Positions 39,643 to 49,273 of a stretch of DNA of 64,000 nucleotides are shown in pieces; positions within the stretch are counted from its first letter, which is position 1, and each line of letters begins with the position of its first letter. A program made the position numbers and the translations under genes. The stretch is from Colwellia psychrerythraea (lineage in GTDB: Bacteria; Pseudomonadota; Gammaproteobacteria; Enterobacterales; Alteromonadaceae). The stretch spans positions 25,026-89,025 of the forward strand of contig NZ_JQEC01000034.1 of the NCBI RefSeq assembly GCF_000764185.1, given 5' to 3'. The notes beneath the pieces were generated by a model. It did no database searches. It had not been told where the DNA came from and saw nothing but the letters and a program-made list of their open reading frames with translations.

Positions 39643-40893
39643 TCATTTCCTCGCTTCTTGCGCTAAGAAGTTGATTGCAGTTTCTAATGCAGGATCAGCT
39701 CCCTCTTTACCCCAATCAGCAGACGTTAGTTTTATTGTCGCTTGAAAGTCTTCGCGGTACGTACCATTTACGTGAAACATACGTTCAAATGCCAGATCAA
39801 CCACAGTGTTGCTGTGCTCTAAAGTTACGTTTTTAATACCACCTAATAGGTCTGCGGCTGGTGCGCCAATGATTGCTTTTGCACCCAAGACATCTAAGCC
39901 AATCATCATGCCTTCACCAATACTGCCAGTCCAGCGGCCGACCAAAACCACGAACGGTTTGCTGTAATAAGGGCTACTCGGTTCAGCGGTTGCACTTTCC
40001 ATTTCAGCTTGCTGAAAATTAATGCCATTTCGCTGGCGTTGATATAATTGGTAGGTGGTTTCTTGGTCAACAAAGTGCCCAAGAATCGGCTCAGCTACAC
40101 CAGTATTTCCTCCACTTGGTATATTTCTTAAATCGAGTATTAAGCCTTGAGTATTTATCAACTGCTCAATAGCATTTTCAAAAGCATCTACCGTATCGGT
40201 ATTTCCTAACGAATTGTTAAAACGTATATAACCCAAGTTATCAATCTTCTTAAAGGATAACGTTGGATCACTATAGCTTCGTATTACTTCATCATAAGTA
40301 GCTGCTAGTTGGTAAGTATGTAGCTTATTATCCATGCTAACGGTAATTACTCTTGGCTGATTTCTTATGCCGCCTAAAGCAATATTCAACCCCCACACTT
40401 TTTGTTTTGTTGATAGCCCTGTACTAATACCACCAAACACTTTACTAATAGCGGCTTCAGCGGTTAAGCCATCAACAGATATTATTTCACTGTTCACTGC
40501 CATGCCGGATTTATTTGCAGCGCTAGCCGTTTTTATATCGACAATAAAGTACTTTCCATCTTTAGCTTCAACCCAGATATCAGCGCCTGTCGGTGTTACG
40601 CTATAGCCCTTTTTACTATTCGGGTAGATGCTTAAATGTGGGTCACGAAAATATCGCATAAATACTTGGACTACGTTAACGAAATCACTTTCTGTAGTCG
40701 TTAATAATGCTTTTGCTTTGTATTGAGCTATTAACGTATCAACCTCGACACCTGCAGTATCACGATAAGCATAATCTTGGTTAAAAACTTGCTCAAACTC
40801 TTGCCAGGCTAGAGTAGCATTGAAATTTTCGGGCGCACTGTTACAGGAAAATAAAGTAAAGGAGAGTAATAAGGTTAAAATAATATGCTTCAT
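39643..40893 (-). CDS. S41-family peptidase (C-terminal processing protease-like)
   Basis: The 416-residue protein starts with a signal sequence that may be of lipoprotein type (LLLSFTLFSC, weak lipobox). A PDZ-like region (about residues 105-150; IVDIKTASAANKSGMAVNSEIISVDGL) is followed by the S41 core with LGYIRFNNSLGNTDTV, LILDLRNIPSGGNTG and the catalytic serine region RWTGSIGEGMMIGL. S41 enzymes trim C-termini or degrade peptides in the envelope. Its stop is 14 bases from the MITE. A MarR-type regulator is encoded 86 bases upstream in the same direction and may control it. Confidence 0.82.
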   Translation of the reverse strand: MKHIILTLLLSFTLFSCNSAPENFNATLAWQEFEQVFNQDYAYRDTAGVEVDTLIAQYKAKALLTTTESDFVNVVQVFMRYFRDPHLSIYPNSKKGYSVTPTGADIWVEAKDGKYFIVDIKTASAANKSGMAVNSEIISVDGLTAEAAISKVFGGISTGLSTKQKVWGLNIALGGIRNQPRVITVSMDNKLHTYQLAATYDEVIRSYSDPTLSFKKIDNLGYIRFNNSLGNTDTVDAFENAIEQLINTQGLILDLRNIPSGGNTGVAEPILGHFVDQETTYQLYQRQRNGINFQQAEMESATAEPSSPYYSKPFVVLVGRWTGSIGEGMMIGLDVLGAKAIIGAPAADLLGGIKNVTLEHSNTVVDLAFERMFHVNGTYREDFQATIKLTSADWGKEGADPALETAINFLAQEARK

Positions 40894-40979
40894 ATAATGT
40901 CTTTTTTGTTGTTAGTTAGGTTAATAAATAAGATAAGTTTTATCGGTTAGGAATGAGCAGAAGATTGTTTTTCAATCTT

Positions 40980-41468
40980 TTATTTTACTTCTTGGTGATA
41001 CTTTGGAAATTCTTTAAATAGACGTTCAGTAAGTGATTGCATACCTAGAGCAGCCTCCATTAATTTCAAAGCATCCTCTAGATCGATGCCTACCTCTTGC
41101 CACAATTTAGAATAAACTTGTTCAAAATCAATCATTATTGCGACTATACGGTCTGCTTCGGTTTTAGCTGATTCAGCAATATCGTATATGCGACGGCGAG
41201 AGTCATTATTATCAATGAGGGAAATAAAGAAACCCTCTTTGATACTTGGCTTTAAGCGGCTTTCAATGAGTTGCCTTGAAAGACCTATATGTTCAGACAG
41301 CTCGGTAGACGAAAGAGCTCCTTTAGCCTGAATAGCTAGGACAATCGAAATTCGACTAGCAGGTAAACTAATACCTAAACGTTGAAAAACTTCGCTGCCT
41401 TGGCTGCTGATAAGTTCACTGGCACGAAACAAAATGGCGCCAAATTGTGGGCTGCGTAATACTGACAA
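40980..41468 (-). CDS. MarR-like winged-helix regulator
   Basis: This 162-residue protein resembles MarR regulators: a helical dimerisation N-terminus, a winged helix at about residues 45-110 (ALSSTELSEHIGLSRQLIESRLKPSIKEGF and the wing DNNDSRRRIYDI), and a helical C-terminus. No ATG precedes the frame. The best start is the TTG at 41468, which has GGAG six bases before it; another TTG at 41480 would add four residues but lacks a ribosome site. It lies directly upstream of the S41 peptidase and divergently from the S9 peptidase, so it may control either. The ligand is unknown. Confidence 0.75.
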   Translation of the reverse strand: MSVLRSPQFGAILFRASELISSQGSEVFQRLGISLPASRISIVLAIQAKGALSSTELSEHIGLSRQLIESRLKPSIKEGFFISLIDNNDSRRRIYDIAESAKTEADRIVAIMIDFEQVYSKLWQEVGIDLEDALKLMEAALGMQSLTERLFKEFPKYHQEVK

Positions 41469-41714
41469 AGAACACTCCAAAACTTATAATTATTTACGAA
41501 AATATTTATGCAATACTTTGCGCAATTTTTTGCGTAATGTCAATGCCCTTTTTAACTAATCGCTTTAATTGTGATTTTCCATCTGTTAAATCCCAATAAA
41601 AATTACAACGCTTAGGTTGATTTGCTTGTATAGACCTTTTATTCTTGATGCGTTATTAAATTGTAGTTGGCAGGCATTATTGTGCTAATTACCCCACGTT
41701 AAATGAGAACGATA

Positions 41715-43790
41715 ATGAAAAAAATATTTACCCTTGTCGCTTTATCGCTGGCGGCAACTTTATCTGCGCATGCGCAAAGCGGTAATCAGGATTTTACCGT
41801 AGAAAAGCTAAACCAATTGAATCAATTACATGATGTGAATGTCTCTCCACAGGGAGATTCAATCATTTATGGCTTAAAAAAAAATGCTAGTGATAATCAC
41901 CTTTACCAACAAGACCTTAAAACCGGTAAAGTCAGCCAACTTACCAATCATAAGAAAGGTGAAAGTAATGTCGTTTGGGCTGACGATGGTCAGTCGGTAT
42001 ATTTCCTCTCTGCACGCACTGGTAGCAGCCAAATTTGGCAAAAGGCTTTAAACGAAAATAAAGCTAAACAAATATCTGACTTTCCAGTAGACGTTAATGC
42101 TTTCAAATTGTCTAAAAATGGCCAATTATTTTCTTTGTCGTTTACCGTAAAACCGGGTTGTGATGATTTAGCTTGTACTGTTGCTGCTAAAAAAACTGAC
42201 AAAGAAAAGAAATATAATATCCGTGCTTATGACCAACTAATGGTGCGCCACTGGGATGTTTGGGCAACAGATTATAAAGAACATTTATTTGTTGGTCATC
42301 TAAGTAAAGACGGACAACTTAAAAACGTAAAAGATATTATGCCAAACTGGCAAAGTGACTTTGCTGGTATGGGGCAAGTAACAATTCACCCGAATGCCAC
42401 CTCGTTAGCATTCTCAGCTAAAGACTCTTCGAGTAAAGCAGCAGCTAAAAATCATGCTTGGACAACTAACTTTGATATTTTTGAGGTTGCGATTTCTACA
42501 GGGCAAACAGCTTTTAACTTAAAAAATATTACTGAAAATAATAAAGCTTGGGATGCCAATCCCGTTTATTCTTCAAATGGCCGTTTTTTAGCGTATAAAG
42601 CGATGAAAACGCCAGGTTATGAAGCAGATAAATTTACTTTACAGTTACGTGATAACAGAACGGGAAAAACCCGAGCTGTCGCCAGTACTTGGGATCGCTC
42701 AATTAATAGCTTAGCTTTTTCTCCAGATAATAAGTCTTTGTATGTTGTTGCACAGGATGTTGGTCAAAAGAGCATTTTCTCTATTACTCCTGAGTTTGAT
42801 GAAGTACGCAAAATTTATAATGTTGGTAGTAATGGTGATATTACCAGTTACGGTAATAAAATTTACTTTACTCGTCACACCCTGAATTCACCAAAAGACA
42901 TCTTCACTATTGATGATCTTGGTGATCAGTTAAAACAATTAACTGCTATTAATAAAGATAAATTAGCTGGTGTTAAGTTTGCTGATTATAAACAATTTAA
43001 CTTTAAAGGTTGGAATGATGAGATTGTACACGGTTATTGGTTAAAACCGGCTAACTTTCAGGAAGGCAAACAATATCCTATCGCATTTTTAGTGCACGGT
43101 GGTCCACAAGGTAGTTTTGGTAATATGTTTCATTACCGCTGGAATGCACAATTATGGGCAGCTCAGGGTTATGGCGTAGTGATGGTCGACTTCCATGGCT
43201 CTACCGGTTACGGACAAGAATTTACCCATTCAATCAGTCGTGATTGGGGTGGAAAACCACTTGAAGATTTACAAAAAGGTTTAGAATTTATCGTAAAAGA
43301 TCAGCCTTGGTTAGATAGAGAAAATGCTTGTGCATTAGGTGCATCGTACGGCGGTTATATGATGAACTGGATTGCGGGCAACTGGCCAACAGGTTTTAAA
43401 TGTCTGATTAATCACGCAGGTCTATATGATATGCCAAGCTTTTACCAATCAACTGAAGAGTTGTGGTTCCCAGAATACGATATGGGTGGCCCTTCTTGGG
43501 GTAAAGAAAGTGGCAACGCTAAAGGTAAGGTAAGTATTGATTATTCGAAGTTTAACCCTGCTGCTTACGTGAATAACTGGCAAACACCTATGTTAGTGAT
43601 TCAAGGTGAATTAGATTACCGCGTACCGTACGCGCAAAGTTTAGGTGCCTTTACGACACTACAGCGTAAAGGTATTGATAGTCGTTTAGTGATGTTTCCA
43701 GATGAAGATCACCATATTCGTAAACCTGATAATTTAGTGGTTTGGTATGATGAAGTATTCAAATGGTTAGAAAAATATACTAAGAAATAA
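41715..43790 (+). CDS. S9-family peptidase (prolyl oligopeptidase/acylaminoacyl-peptidase type)
   Basis: This 691-residue exported serine peptidase has a signal peptide (MKKIFTLVALSLAATLSAHA), an N-terminal beta-propeller (NVSPQGDSIIYGL, NVVWADDGQSVYFLS, SLAFSPDNKSLYVVA) and a C-terminal alpha/beta-hydrolase domain. The triad is Ser544 in GASYGGYMMNW, Asp634 in QGELDYRVP and His666 in PDEDHHIRKP. HGGPQGSFGNMFHYRWN forms the oxyanion region. Such enzymes cleave dipeptides or short peptides in the periplasm of marine gammaproteobacteria. The ATG at 41703 would add four residues. A near-perfect terminator follows. Confidence 0.92.
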   Translation: MKKIFTLVALSLAATLSAHAQSGNQDFTVEKLNQLNQLHDVNVSPQGDSIIYGLKKNASDNHLYQQDLKTGKVSQLTNHKKGESNVVWADDGQSVYFLSARTGSSQIWQKALNENKAKQISDFPVDVNAFKLSKNGQLFSLSFTVKPGCDDLACTVAAKKTDKEKKYNIRAYDQLMVRHWDVWATDYKEHLFVGHLSKDGQLKNVKDIMPNWQSDFAGMGQVTIHPNATSLAFSAKDSSSKAAAKNHAWTTNFDIFEVAISTGQTAFNLKNITENNKAWDANPVYSSNGRFLAYKAMKTPGYEADKFTLQLRDNRTGKTRAVASTWDRSINSLAFSPDNKSLYVVAQDVGQKSIFSITPEFDEVRKIYNVGSNGDITSYGNKIYFTRHTLNSPKDIFTIDDLGDQLKQLTAINKDKLAGVKFADYKQFNFKGWNDEIVHGYWLKPANFQEGKQYPIAFLVHGGPQGSFGNMFHYRWNAQLWAAQGYGVVMVDFHGSTGYGQEFTHSISRDWGGKPLEDLQKGLEFIVKDQPWLDRENACALGASYGGYMMNWIAGNWPTGFKCLINHAGLYDMPSFYQSTEELWFPEYDMGGPSWGKESGNAKGKVSIDYSKFNPAAYVNNWQTPMLVIQGELDYRVPYAQSLGAFTTLQRKGIDSRLVMFPDEDHHIRKPDNLVVWYDEVFKWLEKYTKK

Positions 43791-43808
43791 TAGCATAATG
43801 CTCATGGC

Positions 43809-43847
43809 AAAAAAGGCAGATTAACCTAGGTTAATCTGCCTTTTTTT
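43809..43847. terminator. Bidirectional terminator after the S9 peptidase gene
   Basis: A fully palindromic 38-base segment centred on CCTAGG, with GGCAGATTAA arms and six-base A and T tracts, lies between the S9 gene and the convergent solute-binding protein gene. Confidence 0.9.
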
Positions 43848-43914
43848 GATAACTGTTTTACCTTTTATTGATAAAATTCTGCTGTGGGTTTGAATAAAAA
43901 ATAATGATGAAGGT

Positions 43915-44679
43915 TTATTTAACTGTAGATTTTTTAAGATATTTAGCGTGATTTTCCATCCTGATTTTTTCAATACTACCGTCAGTTATCGCTGTTGCTA
44001 AAACTTGAGACAACTCACCCGCGAAACGTTTAATTTGTGACTGTCTGGAAATAGCAATATAGCTGTTTATGGGTTTGTTATATTGATAATCAGCCATGGA
44101 AAATTTATTTTGGTACTCAGCCGATAACAAGGGTAATACTGTTTCTTCTCTCTCTAAGAAAGTGTCTATGCGGCCTTTTAGCAACATTTTAACCATTTGT
44201 TTCCTTGAGGTGAGTTCCACTTTTCTGATTGTCTGGCTTTTATCAAATAAAGGAAAATACATCGCGCCTCGTAATGTACCCACCAGTAAAGGCCTAAGAT
44301 CACTAAAGCTATTTATTGATAAGTTTTTTTCTTTCAGCGTAAAAAAACGCAATGGCTGATGTTGAAGTAAATAAGGGGGTTGAAGAAAGATAAAATATTT
44401 TTCTCTTGCTGATGATTTACTTAAGCCTAAGATCATATCCGCCTGTCCTTGTCTAACCATAGTTAAACAACGTACGGGAGGACATTGGATAAAAACAGGT
44501 TTTAGGTTAATGGCGCTAGAAAGTAGGTTAATAATGTCAATGTTTTCACCCACTAATTTGTTTGCTACCAAATCAACATAAGGCGGCTCAAGAAACACTG
44601 CGACATTTAACTTCTGTGTTGTGGCAAAAGCAGAGTTAAATAAAAGAGTAATTAAAAAACTGTATAAAAAGTAATTCAT
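43915..44679 (-). CDS. Periplasmic solute-binding protein family 3
   Basis: The 254-residue protein has a signal peptide (YFLYSFLITLLFNSAFA) and the two-lobed fold of family 3 binding proteins: KLNVAVFLEPPYVDLVANKLVGENIDIINLL, RQGQADMILGLSKSSAREKYFIF, LLVGTLRGAMYFPLF and LKGRIDTFLEREE. Cysteines CPPVRC near residue 60 are unusual and may form a small disulfide. Many such stand-alone proteins in Shewanella and Colwellia do not belong to an ABC transporter; no permease is nearby. It may bind amino acids or act as a sensor. The ligand is unknown. Confidence 0.8.
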   Translation of the reverse strand: MNYFLYSFLITLLFNSAFATTQKLNVAVFLEPPYVDLVANKLVGENIDIINLLSSAINLKPVFIQCPPVRCLTMVRQGQADMILGLSKSSAREKYFIFLQPPYLLQHQPLRFFTLKEKNLSINSFSDLRPLLVGTLRGAMYFPLFDKSQTIRKVELTSRKQMVKMLLKGRIDTFLEREETVLPLLSAEYQNKFSMADYQYNKPINSYIAISRQSQIKRFAGELSQVLATAITDGSIEKIRMENHAKYLKKSTVK

Positions 44680-44960
44680 ATTAACTTAACGGGTAAATGA
44701 AAAAATAAGAGATAGCTATTTTATCAGTGTAGCGTATTTCATTACGGCACTGCTGTTTACATGATTTTAATGTACTTGCTACAGTAGGAAATTAGGAATT
44801 ATCTTTGGCAAAAGACAGGTATTGTATTCACGACACTCTTTTTCATAACAGGCTATGATGAGCTTAAAGATCCAGTTGTAAATTGGTATACGGTAGCGAA
44901 ACAATAGAGCTAAGAGAAAGTGACAGCCTAAAAGTAAAGCTATCACAATGATTAGTTAGC

Positions 44961-45818
44961 TTAGTCTTGCTCTGCAGCTTCTTTAAGGTAGGCAAGTCGG
45001 TCTTGCTCTTGTTCAAAGGCAGCTTGAATCTCTGCTAATACAGTTTCAACATCGGCGCTTTGGGTATCCTCGGCAAATTGTCCTGTTAACTTGCTAGTAT
45101 CGGTTAACTCACCTGCTTCATAGAGTGCCCACATTTCTTCACCAAATTTTGTTAAGGCTAAATTTGGTGCGAATTGGGCGTAATAGCTAGTGATATTGTT
45201 AACATCTCGCAGTAACATTGCTTTGGCATTGTTATTCGCTGAGGCATCTACCGCTTGTGGCAAGTCAATAACAACTGGGCCGTAGGCATCAACTAAGACA
45301 TTAAATTCAGATAAATCACCGTGAACTATACCAGCACATAACATACGCATAATATAAATCATCATTAAGGCATGATCTTCAATGGCTTGCTCGGCAGGCA
45401 TAACAACATCGTTAAGGCGCGGCGCAACATCACCTTCTTCATCGGTGATAAGTTCCATGAGCAGCACACCATCAAAACAACCGTAGGGTTGTGGTACGCG
45501 GACATTGTGCTCGGCAAGAGTGTATAAAGCATCAACTTCGGCATTTTGCCAAGCTTCTTCTTGTTGACTCTTACCGTACTTAGAGCCTTTTTCCATCGCT
45601 CTAGCACGTCGACTACTTCGGCCTTTTCTGCCTTCTGTATACTGTGATGCTTTTTTAAAACTACGTTTCGTGGCTTCTTTATATACTTTCGCACAACGAA
45701 TTTCATCGCCACAACGTACTCTGTACACTGTGGCTTCTTTTCCGCTCATTAATTGGTTGAGCACTTCATCAATTAAGCCTTCTTCAACGAGAGGCAATAG
45801 TCGCTTTGGTATTTTCAT
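44961..45818 (-). CDS. RIO1-family serine protein kinase
   Basis: This 285-residue atypical kinase has an N-terminal winged-helix-like part (RLLPLVEEGLIDEVLNQL), a glycine-poor ATP loop (MSGKEATVYRVRCG) with the catalytic lysine in RCAKVYK, the RIO-specific flexible segment (EGRKGRSSRRARAMEKGSKYGKS), the catalytic loop GIVHGDLSEFNVLV and the metal site VIDLPQAVD. Bacterial RIO1 proteins such as those in Pseudomonas and Shewanella have this length. The target is unknown. It is a single gene. The 280-base upstream gap to the solute-binding protein holds no other gene. Confidence 0.9.
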   Translation of the reverse strand: MKIPKRLLPLVEEGLIDEVLNQLMSGKEATVYRVRCGDEIRCAKVYKEATKRSFKKASQYTEGRKGRSSRRARAMEKGSKYGKSQQEEAWQNAEVDALYTLAEHNVRVPQPYGCFDGVLLMELITDEEGDVAPRLNDVVMPAEQAIEDHALMMIYIMRMLCAGIVHGDLSEFNVLVDAYGPVVIDLPQAVDASANNNAKAMLLRDVNNITSYYAQFAPNLALTKFGEEMWALYEAGELTDTSKLTGQFAEDTQSADVETVLAEIQAAFEQEQDRLAYLKEAAEQD

Positions 45819-45959
45819 TGCGCTGTTATACCTCAGATGCGGTAAGGAAGATAGTAAAAGATGAGTTGATACTTTGCGGGTGGTAACAGGTTAGTGTGTA
45901 GGTTTACTTTTAGCTTGCTATCGATTCCATTTTAAAAATATTTAAGGCATTGTTTTTTA

Positions 45960-46514
45960 CTAATAATCCTGGCCAATTAAATCTAAGCGCCTTGCTAAAA
46001 TAATATCTTGAAAAGAAAACTCTATAAGATCGATATCAAAAAGTAAACGTTCTCCCCAAAGATTAGCAGCGCGTGGTGTTTCAAAACTTGTTAAATCAAC
46101 GGTTTCTTCTACCACAAAAATCAAACCAATAGTTGAACTATCACCTAGGGCATTTTGCCAGTAGTTTTGTTGCAAATTTATCGTCTTACCTTGTAAAGAA
46201 AAAGCATAAAAGTGATAGTTATGGATAGCAGTTGCCGAGCCTAAAGTGAATTTAAAAAAATCAAAAGAGGGAATAGCTAAACCCAGTTGAGGTTCATCAA
46301 TGGTGACGCTGTGATAAGCAAATATAAAGGCATCATTGAGTACGGCAATTGAATCGGGCGCACCCATTGTAGTTAATACTTGATGATAATCTTTTGGCGA
46401 GAAGGGTTTTACAGTTCCAACATGGCCATATTGACGCTTTACCATAGAACATGAAGTAAGCATCAACAGGCAAAGCAAACTCAACAAGCTCAATAGGTTT
46501 AGTTGCTTTAGCAT
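45960..46514 (-). CDS. Lipoprotein with BamE-like repeat
   Basis: I do not know this 184-residue protein. A signal peptide ends in the lipobox LTSC (LCLLMLTSCSMV). The segment PKDYHQVLTTMGAPDSIAVLNDAFIFAYHSVT resembles the SmpA/BamE-type turn and also the corresponding part of the lipoprotein encoded directly upstream (TTNQQVLTALGPPSQVLAIGK). The two are thus likely divergent tandem relatives. The start lies three bases after the stop of that gene, so they are co-transcribed, probably with the GltS and channel genes before them. Outer-membrane location is an inference. Confidence 0.65.
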   Translation of the reverse strand: MLKQLNLLSLLSLLCLLMLTSCSMVKRQYGHVGTVKPFSPKDYHQVLTTMGAPDSIAVLNDAFIFAYHSVTIDEPQLGLAIPSFDFFKFTLGSATAIHNYHFYAFSLQGKTINLQQNYWQNALGDSSTIGLIFVVEETVDLTSFETPRAANLWGERLLFDIDLIEFSFQDIILARRLDLIGQDY

Positions 46515-46517
46515 TTT

Positions 46518-46880
46518 TTACTCAGTGTTATCAGCCAATTTACTGTAGGAAAAATCAATTAAAATACCTTGTTCATCAAAGATAAACATAGCGCGATCAA
46601 AAATTGAAATTTCAGTGGTGTCGTTATAAATAAGCAAGATCAAACCTTCTCGTGTCACTTGTTCTTTCAAATAGTAATATAAGGTTTGTTTTCCAATGGC
46701 CAAGACTTGTGATGGTGGCCCTAAGGCCGTTAATACTTGTTGGTTCGTGGTTGTGCCATTGGTAAATGATTGTGGCTGCCGCCAAAGGTTTTCGACCCCT
46801 GAATCACGGCTGTAATTAACACATCCTGAAAGTAAGCATAGTAATATTATAGCGACTAACGATTGATTAATTCTTTTCAT
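46518..46880 (-). CDS. Small lipoprotein with BamE-like repeat
   Basis: The 120-residue product has a lipoprotein signal (SLVAIILLCLLSGC) and a mature domain of about 100 residues. The motif TTNQQVLTALGPPSQVLAIGKQTLYYYL has the helix, Gly-x-Pro turn and beta-strand pattern of SmpA/BamE-like domains. It ends just before a related, longer lipoprotein gene and begins 35 bases after the GltS stop. The function is unknown; a role in envelope assembly or as a small partner of the transporter is speculation. Confidence 0.65.
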   Translation of the reverse strand: MKRINQSLVAIILLCLLSGCVNYSRDSGVENLWRQPQSFTNGTTTNQQVLTALGPPSQVLAIGKQTLYYYLKEQVTREGLILLIYNDTTEISIFDRAMFIFDEQGILIDFSYSKLADNTE

Positions 46881-46915
46881 AATAGTGGTAACTCATAATC
46901 TAGTAACGTGCTTAG

Positions 46916-48106
46916 TTAACTTAACCAGCCAAGAAAAAGTTGGATAATAAAGGCATTGGAAATATCAATAAAGAAGGCACCTATAAGCGGCACCACAATA
47001 AATGCCTGTGGTGAAGCGCCATACTTTTTAGTGACTGCGGTCATATTAGCAATAGCGGTAGGTGTAGCGCCAAGGGCTAATCCGGCATAACCCGAAGCCA
47101 TAATTGCTGCATCGTAGTTTTTACCAAGTGCCCTAAATACTACAAAAATAGTAAATATTAAAACCATAATAACTTGTGCAGCAAGTAATAACAGTATTGG
47201 TAAGGCTAGGTCAATGAGTGTCCATAGTTGCAAGCTCATTAACGACATGGCCAAAAATAAGCCCAAACAAAAATCAGAAATTAATGCCAGCGTAGGTGTG
47301 CCGGATGGCCAAGGTAACTTCTGCCAAATCGCAGGTATGATGTTGGTGAGGATAATACCGCCAAAGAGACATGGCACAAAAATAGGCAGTTTTATGCCAA
47401 AACTGTCTATCAATTGATGTAAATGTAAGCCAATGCCAACAGCAATACATAAAACTAATAAGACGCTATAGACACTTTGAACTGTTATCTTCTCTTGTTC
47501 ATCATCAACACCAACTGAAAGCTGCTCTTGGCTGTTTGAGCTAAGATTATGGCGCTTGATTAAATAGCTGGCTATTGGTCCGCCACAAAGGCCGCCTAGG
47601 ACCAAACCAAAAGTGGCACAGGCAATACCAATTTCCATGGCATTTTCAATATTAAAATCACTAACAAAAGTTGGCGCCCAAGCAATAGCGGTACCGTGAC
47701 CACCACTAAGTGCTACTGAACTGCCTAATACGCCAACAGGGGGAGATAAATTGGTTACCAAAGTAACGGCTACACCGGTAATGTTTTGTAGAAATAAATA
47801 ACAGACAGCGAGGATTAGTAGGGTAACCAATGCTCTGCCACCTTGTAATAAAGTAGAGAATTTGGCAGATAAACCAATACAAGTGAAAAAAACAACCAAC
47901 AATATATCTCGTTGTTTTAAAGAAAAGTCGATACTTTGGTCAAAAATAAAATAAATAGCGCTAAAAAAAATAGAGGCAATAATACCACCAGTGACTGGTT
48001 CTGGAATATTATACTTTTGTAAGAAGTTGATTTTTTTATTTAATAAACGTCCTAAAAATAGCACTAATACGGCTAGAATTAAGGTTTGTCTTGCATCAAA
48101 CTCCAT
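46916..48106 (-). CDS. gltS: Sodium/glutamate symporter GltS
   Basis: The 396-residue membrane protein follows GltS: FDARQTLILAVLVLFLGRLLNKK, YNIPEPVTGGIIAS near the start, GLSAKFSTLLQGGRAL, GSVALSGGHGTAIAWAP in the first re-entrant loop, and SGYAGLALGATPTAIANM in the second. It imports glutamate with Na+ across the inner membrane. The gene starts three bases after the stop of a two-helix potassium channel gene and is followed by two lipoproteins, giving an apparent four-gene operon. Coupling of a K+ channel with glutamate uptake would fit osmotic or membrane-potential control. Confidence 0.93.
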   Translation of the reverse strand: MEFDARQTLILAVLVLFLGRLLNKKINFLQKYNIPEPVTGGIIASIFFSAIYFIFDQSIDFSLKQRDILLVVFFTCIGLSAKFSTLLQGGRALVTLLILAVCYLFLQNITGVAVTLVTNLSPPVGVLGSSVALSGGHGTAIAWAPTFVSDFNIENAMEIGIACATFGLVLGGLCGGPIASYLIKRHNLSSNSQEQLSVGVDDEQEKITVQSVYSVLLVLCIAVGIGLHLHQLIDSFGIKLPIFVPCLFGGIILTNIIPAIWQKLPWPSGTPTLALISDFCLGLFLAMSLMSLQLWTLIDLALPILLLLAAQVIMVLIFTIFVVFRALGKNYDAAIMASGYAGLALGATPTAIANMTAVTKKYGASPQAFIVVPLIGAFFIDISNAFIIQLFLGWLS

Positions 48107-48109
48107 GCG

Positions 48110-48595
48110 TTACTTTGCCTCTTTATTAAACGCTTCTAACTTGTCTTCTAATACGGATAGTTTCTGATAAATCTTTTCATTTTGTTGCAAAATTTCTTCG
48201 TTCTGTTTTCTTAACTCTCGGTTTTTTATATTGGTATCAGCAAAACCAAATATTTTATTGGCAAAGACCGCGCCTACACCACCTAATATGCCAACACCTA
48301 AAAGAAACATAATAAATACTGTAATGCGTCCAACTAAAGTAATTGGATAAACATCACCAAAACCTATGGTGGTTGAAGACATTAACATTAGCCAAAAAGC
48401 ATCAGCATAATTTTTAACAGGGGAGCCAACTACACTGGTTTCTGCGACAAAAGTAACATAACCTAAACTCATATTAATAACGGCGAACAATACAACCGAT
48501 AACAGTCCTAATGCTCCGTAGTTATAGTTTTTCACGCCGAATTCATCAACTTTAAATAAGTTACTTTTTTCCATGGCGTTTTGCAAAATAATCAT
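48110..48595 (-). CDS. Two-helix potassium channel with C-terminal coiled coil
   Basis: The 161-residue protein has two membrane helices (YGALGLLSVVLFAVINMSLGYV and VGRITVFIMFLLGVGILGGVGAVFA) around a pore loop with the selectivity filter TTIGFGD, the mark of K+ channels of the Ion_trans_2 type. The C-terminal 45 residues (NRELRKQNEEILQQNEKIY) form a coiled coil that could hold the tetramer or bind a partner. There is no RCK domain. An alternative start at the eighth codon (MEKSNLF) is possible because the ribosome site before the first ATG is weak. The gltS start follows the stop by three bases. Confidence 0.85.
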   Translation of the reverse strand: MIILQNAMEKSNLFKVDEFGVKNYNYGALGLLSVVLFAVINMSLGYVTFVAETSVVGSPVKNYADAFWLMLMSSTTIGFGDVYPITLVGRITVFIMFLLGVGILGGVGAVFANKIFGFADTNIKNRELRKQNEEILQQNEKIYQKLSVLEDKLEAFNKEAK

Positions 48596-48832
48596 TTTTT
48601 TCTCTTGGCTATTTTCTAATAATATTTTTGATGATATTACAATCTGAGGTGATAGAGAAGTGCTATAAGTTTGCTACTTATTTAACTCGTTTGTTATTCA
48701 TCAAAGGATAGACAGTAGTTAGATTACAACGACATATTATCCAGAATATTTAGCTCAGCAATTTTATGGAAATATGACTGTGATGGCATAAACTTAAATT
48801 TACTGATTTTCAGAATTTTTACGGGATCACCC

Positions 48833-49264
48833 ATGGGCAAGTGTTACCAAAAGATAGAAATTAACGCCGAAATTGAAACAGTTTGGCAAAAAATAGCAAA
48901 TTTTCATGATATGTCTTGGGCAGATGGAGTCATTACTTCTTTAGTTAAAGTAGGTCCAGCCAGTGGCACTGAAATTGGCGCTAAAAGACTGCTTAATGAT
49001 GCCATTCATGAAACCTTAGTATCAGTGGACGGCGGTAATTTTACTTTCTCTTATTCTATTGATGATGGCCCCGGCCCAATTGCCAAATCGGCGGTAACTA
49101 ATTACCTCGGTGTGGTGAAATTATCCGAATGCTGCGCCGGTACTCTAGTGGAGTGGAGTTCAAGTTTTACTTCTGTTAATGAAAGTGCGGTGACTGAGTT
49201 TTGTGATCCTATTTATCTTGCATTACTTGGCGCATTAAAAGGTAGCTTAGCTTTTGATGGCTGA
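48833..49264 (+). CDS. SRPBCC-fold protein (MxaD/polyketide-cyclase-like)
   Basis: This 143-residue cytoplasmic protein has the START/Bet v1-like pattern: NAEIETVWQKIANFHDMSWADGVI at the start, then GTEIGAKRLL, FTFSYSIDDGPGPI and the strand SECCAGTLVEWSSSF, with a final helix (YLALLGALKGSLAF). Members bind hydrophobic ligands or act as cyclases. It is transcribed divergently from the channel/gltS operon and convergently to topB, sharing a terminator with it. The ligand is unknown. Confidence 0.75.
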   Translation: MGKCYQKIEINAEIETVWQKIANFHDMSWADGVITSLVKVGPASGTEIGAKRLLNDAIHETLVSVDGGNFTFSYSIDDGPGPIAKSAVTNYLGVVKLSECCAGTLVEWSSSFTSVNESAVTEFCDPIYLALLGALKGSLAFDG

Positions 49265-49273
49265 TTAATTCTA

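Noticed and set aside
41703..41714. Upstream ATG as start of the S9 peptidase.
   Set aside because: It would add four residues in front of a clean signal peptide and has no ribosome site.
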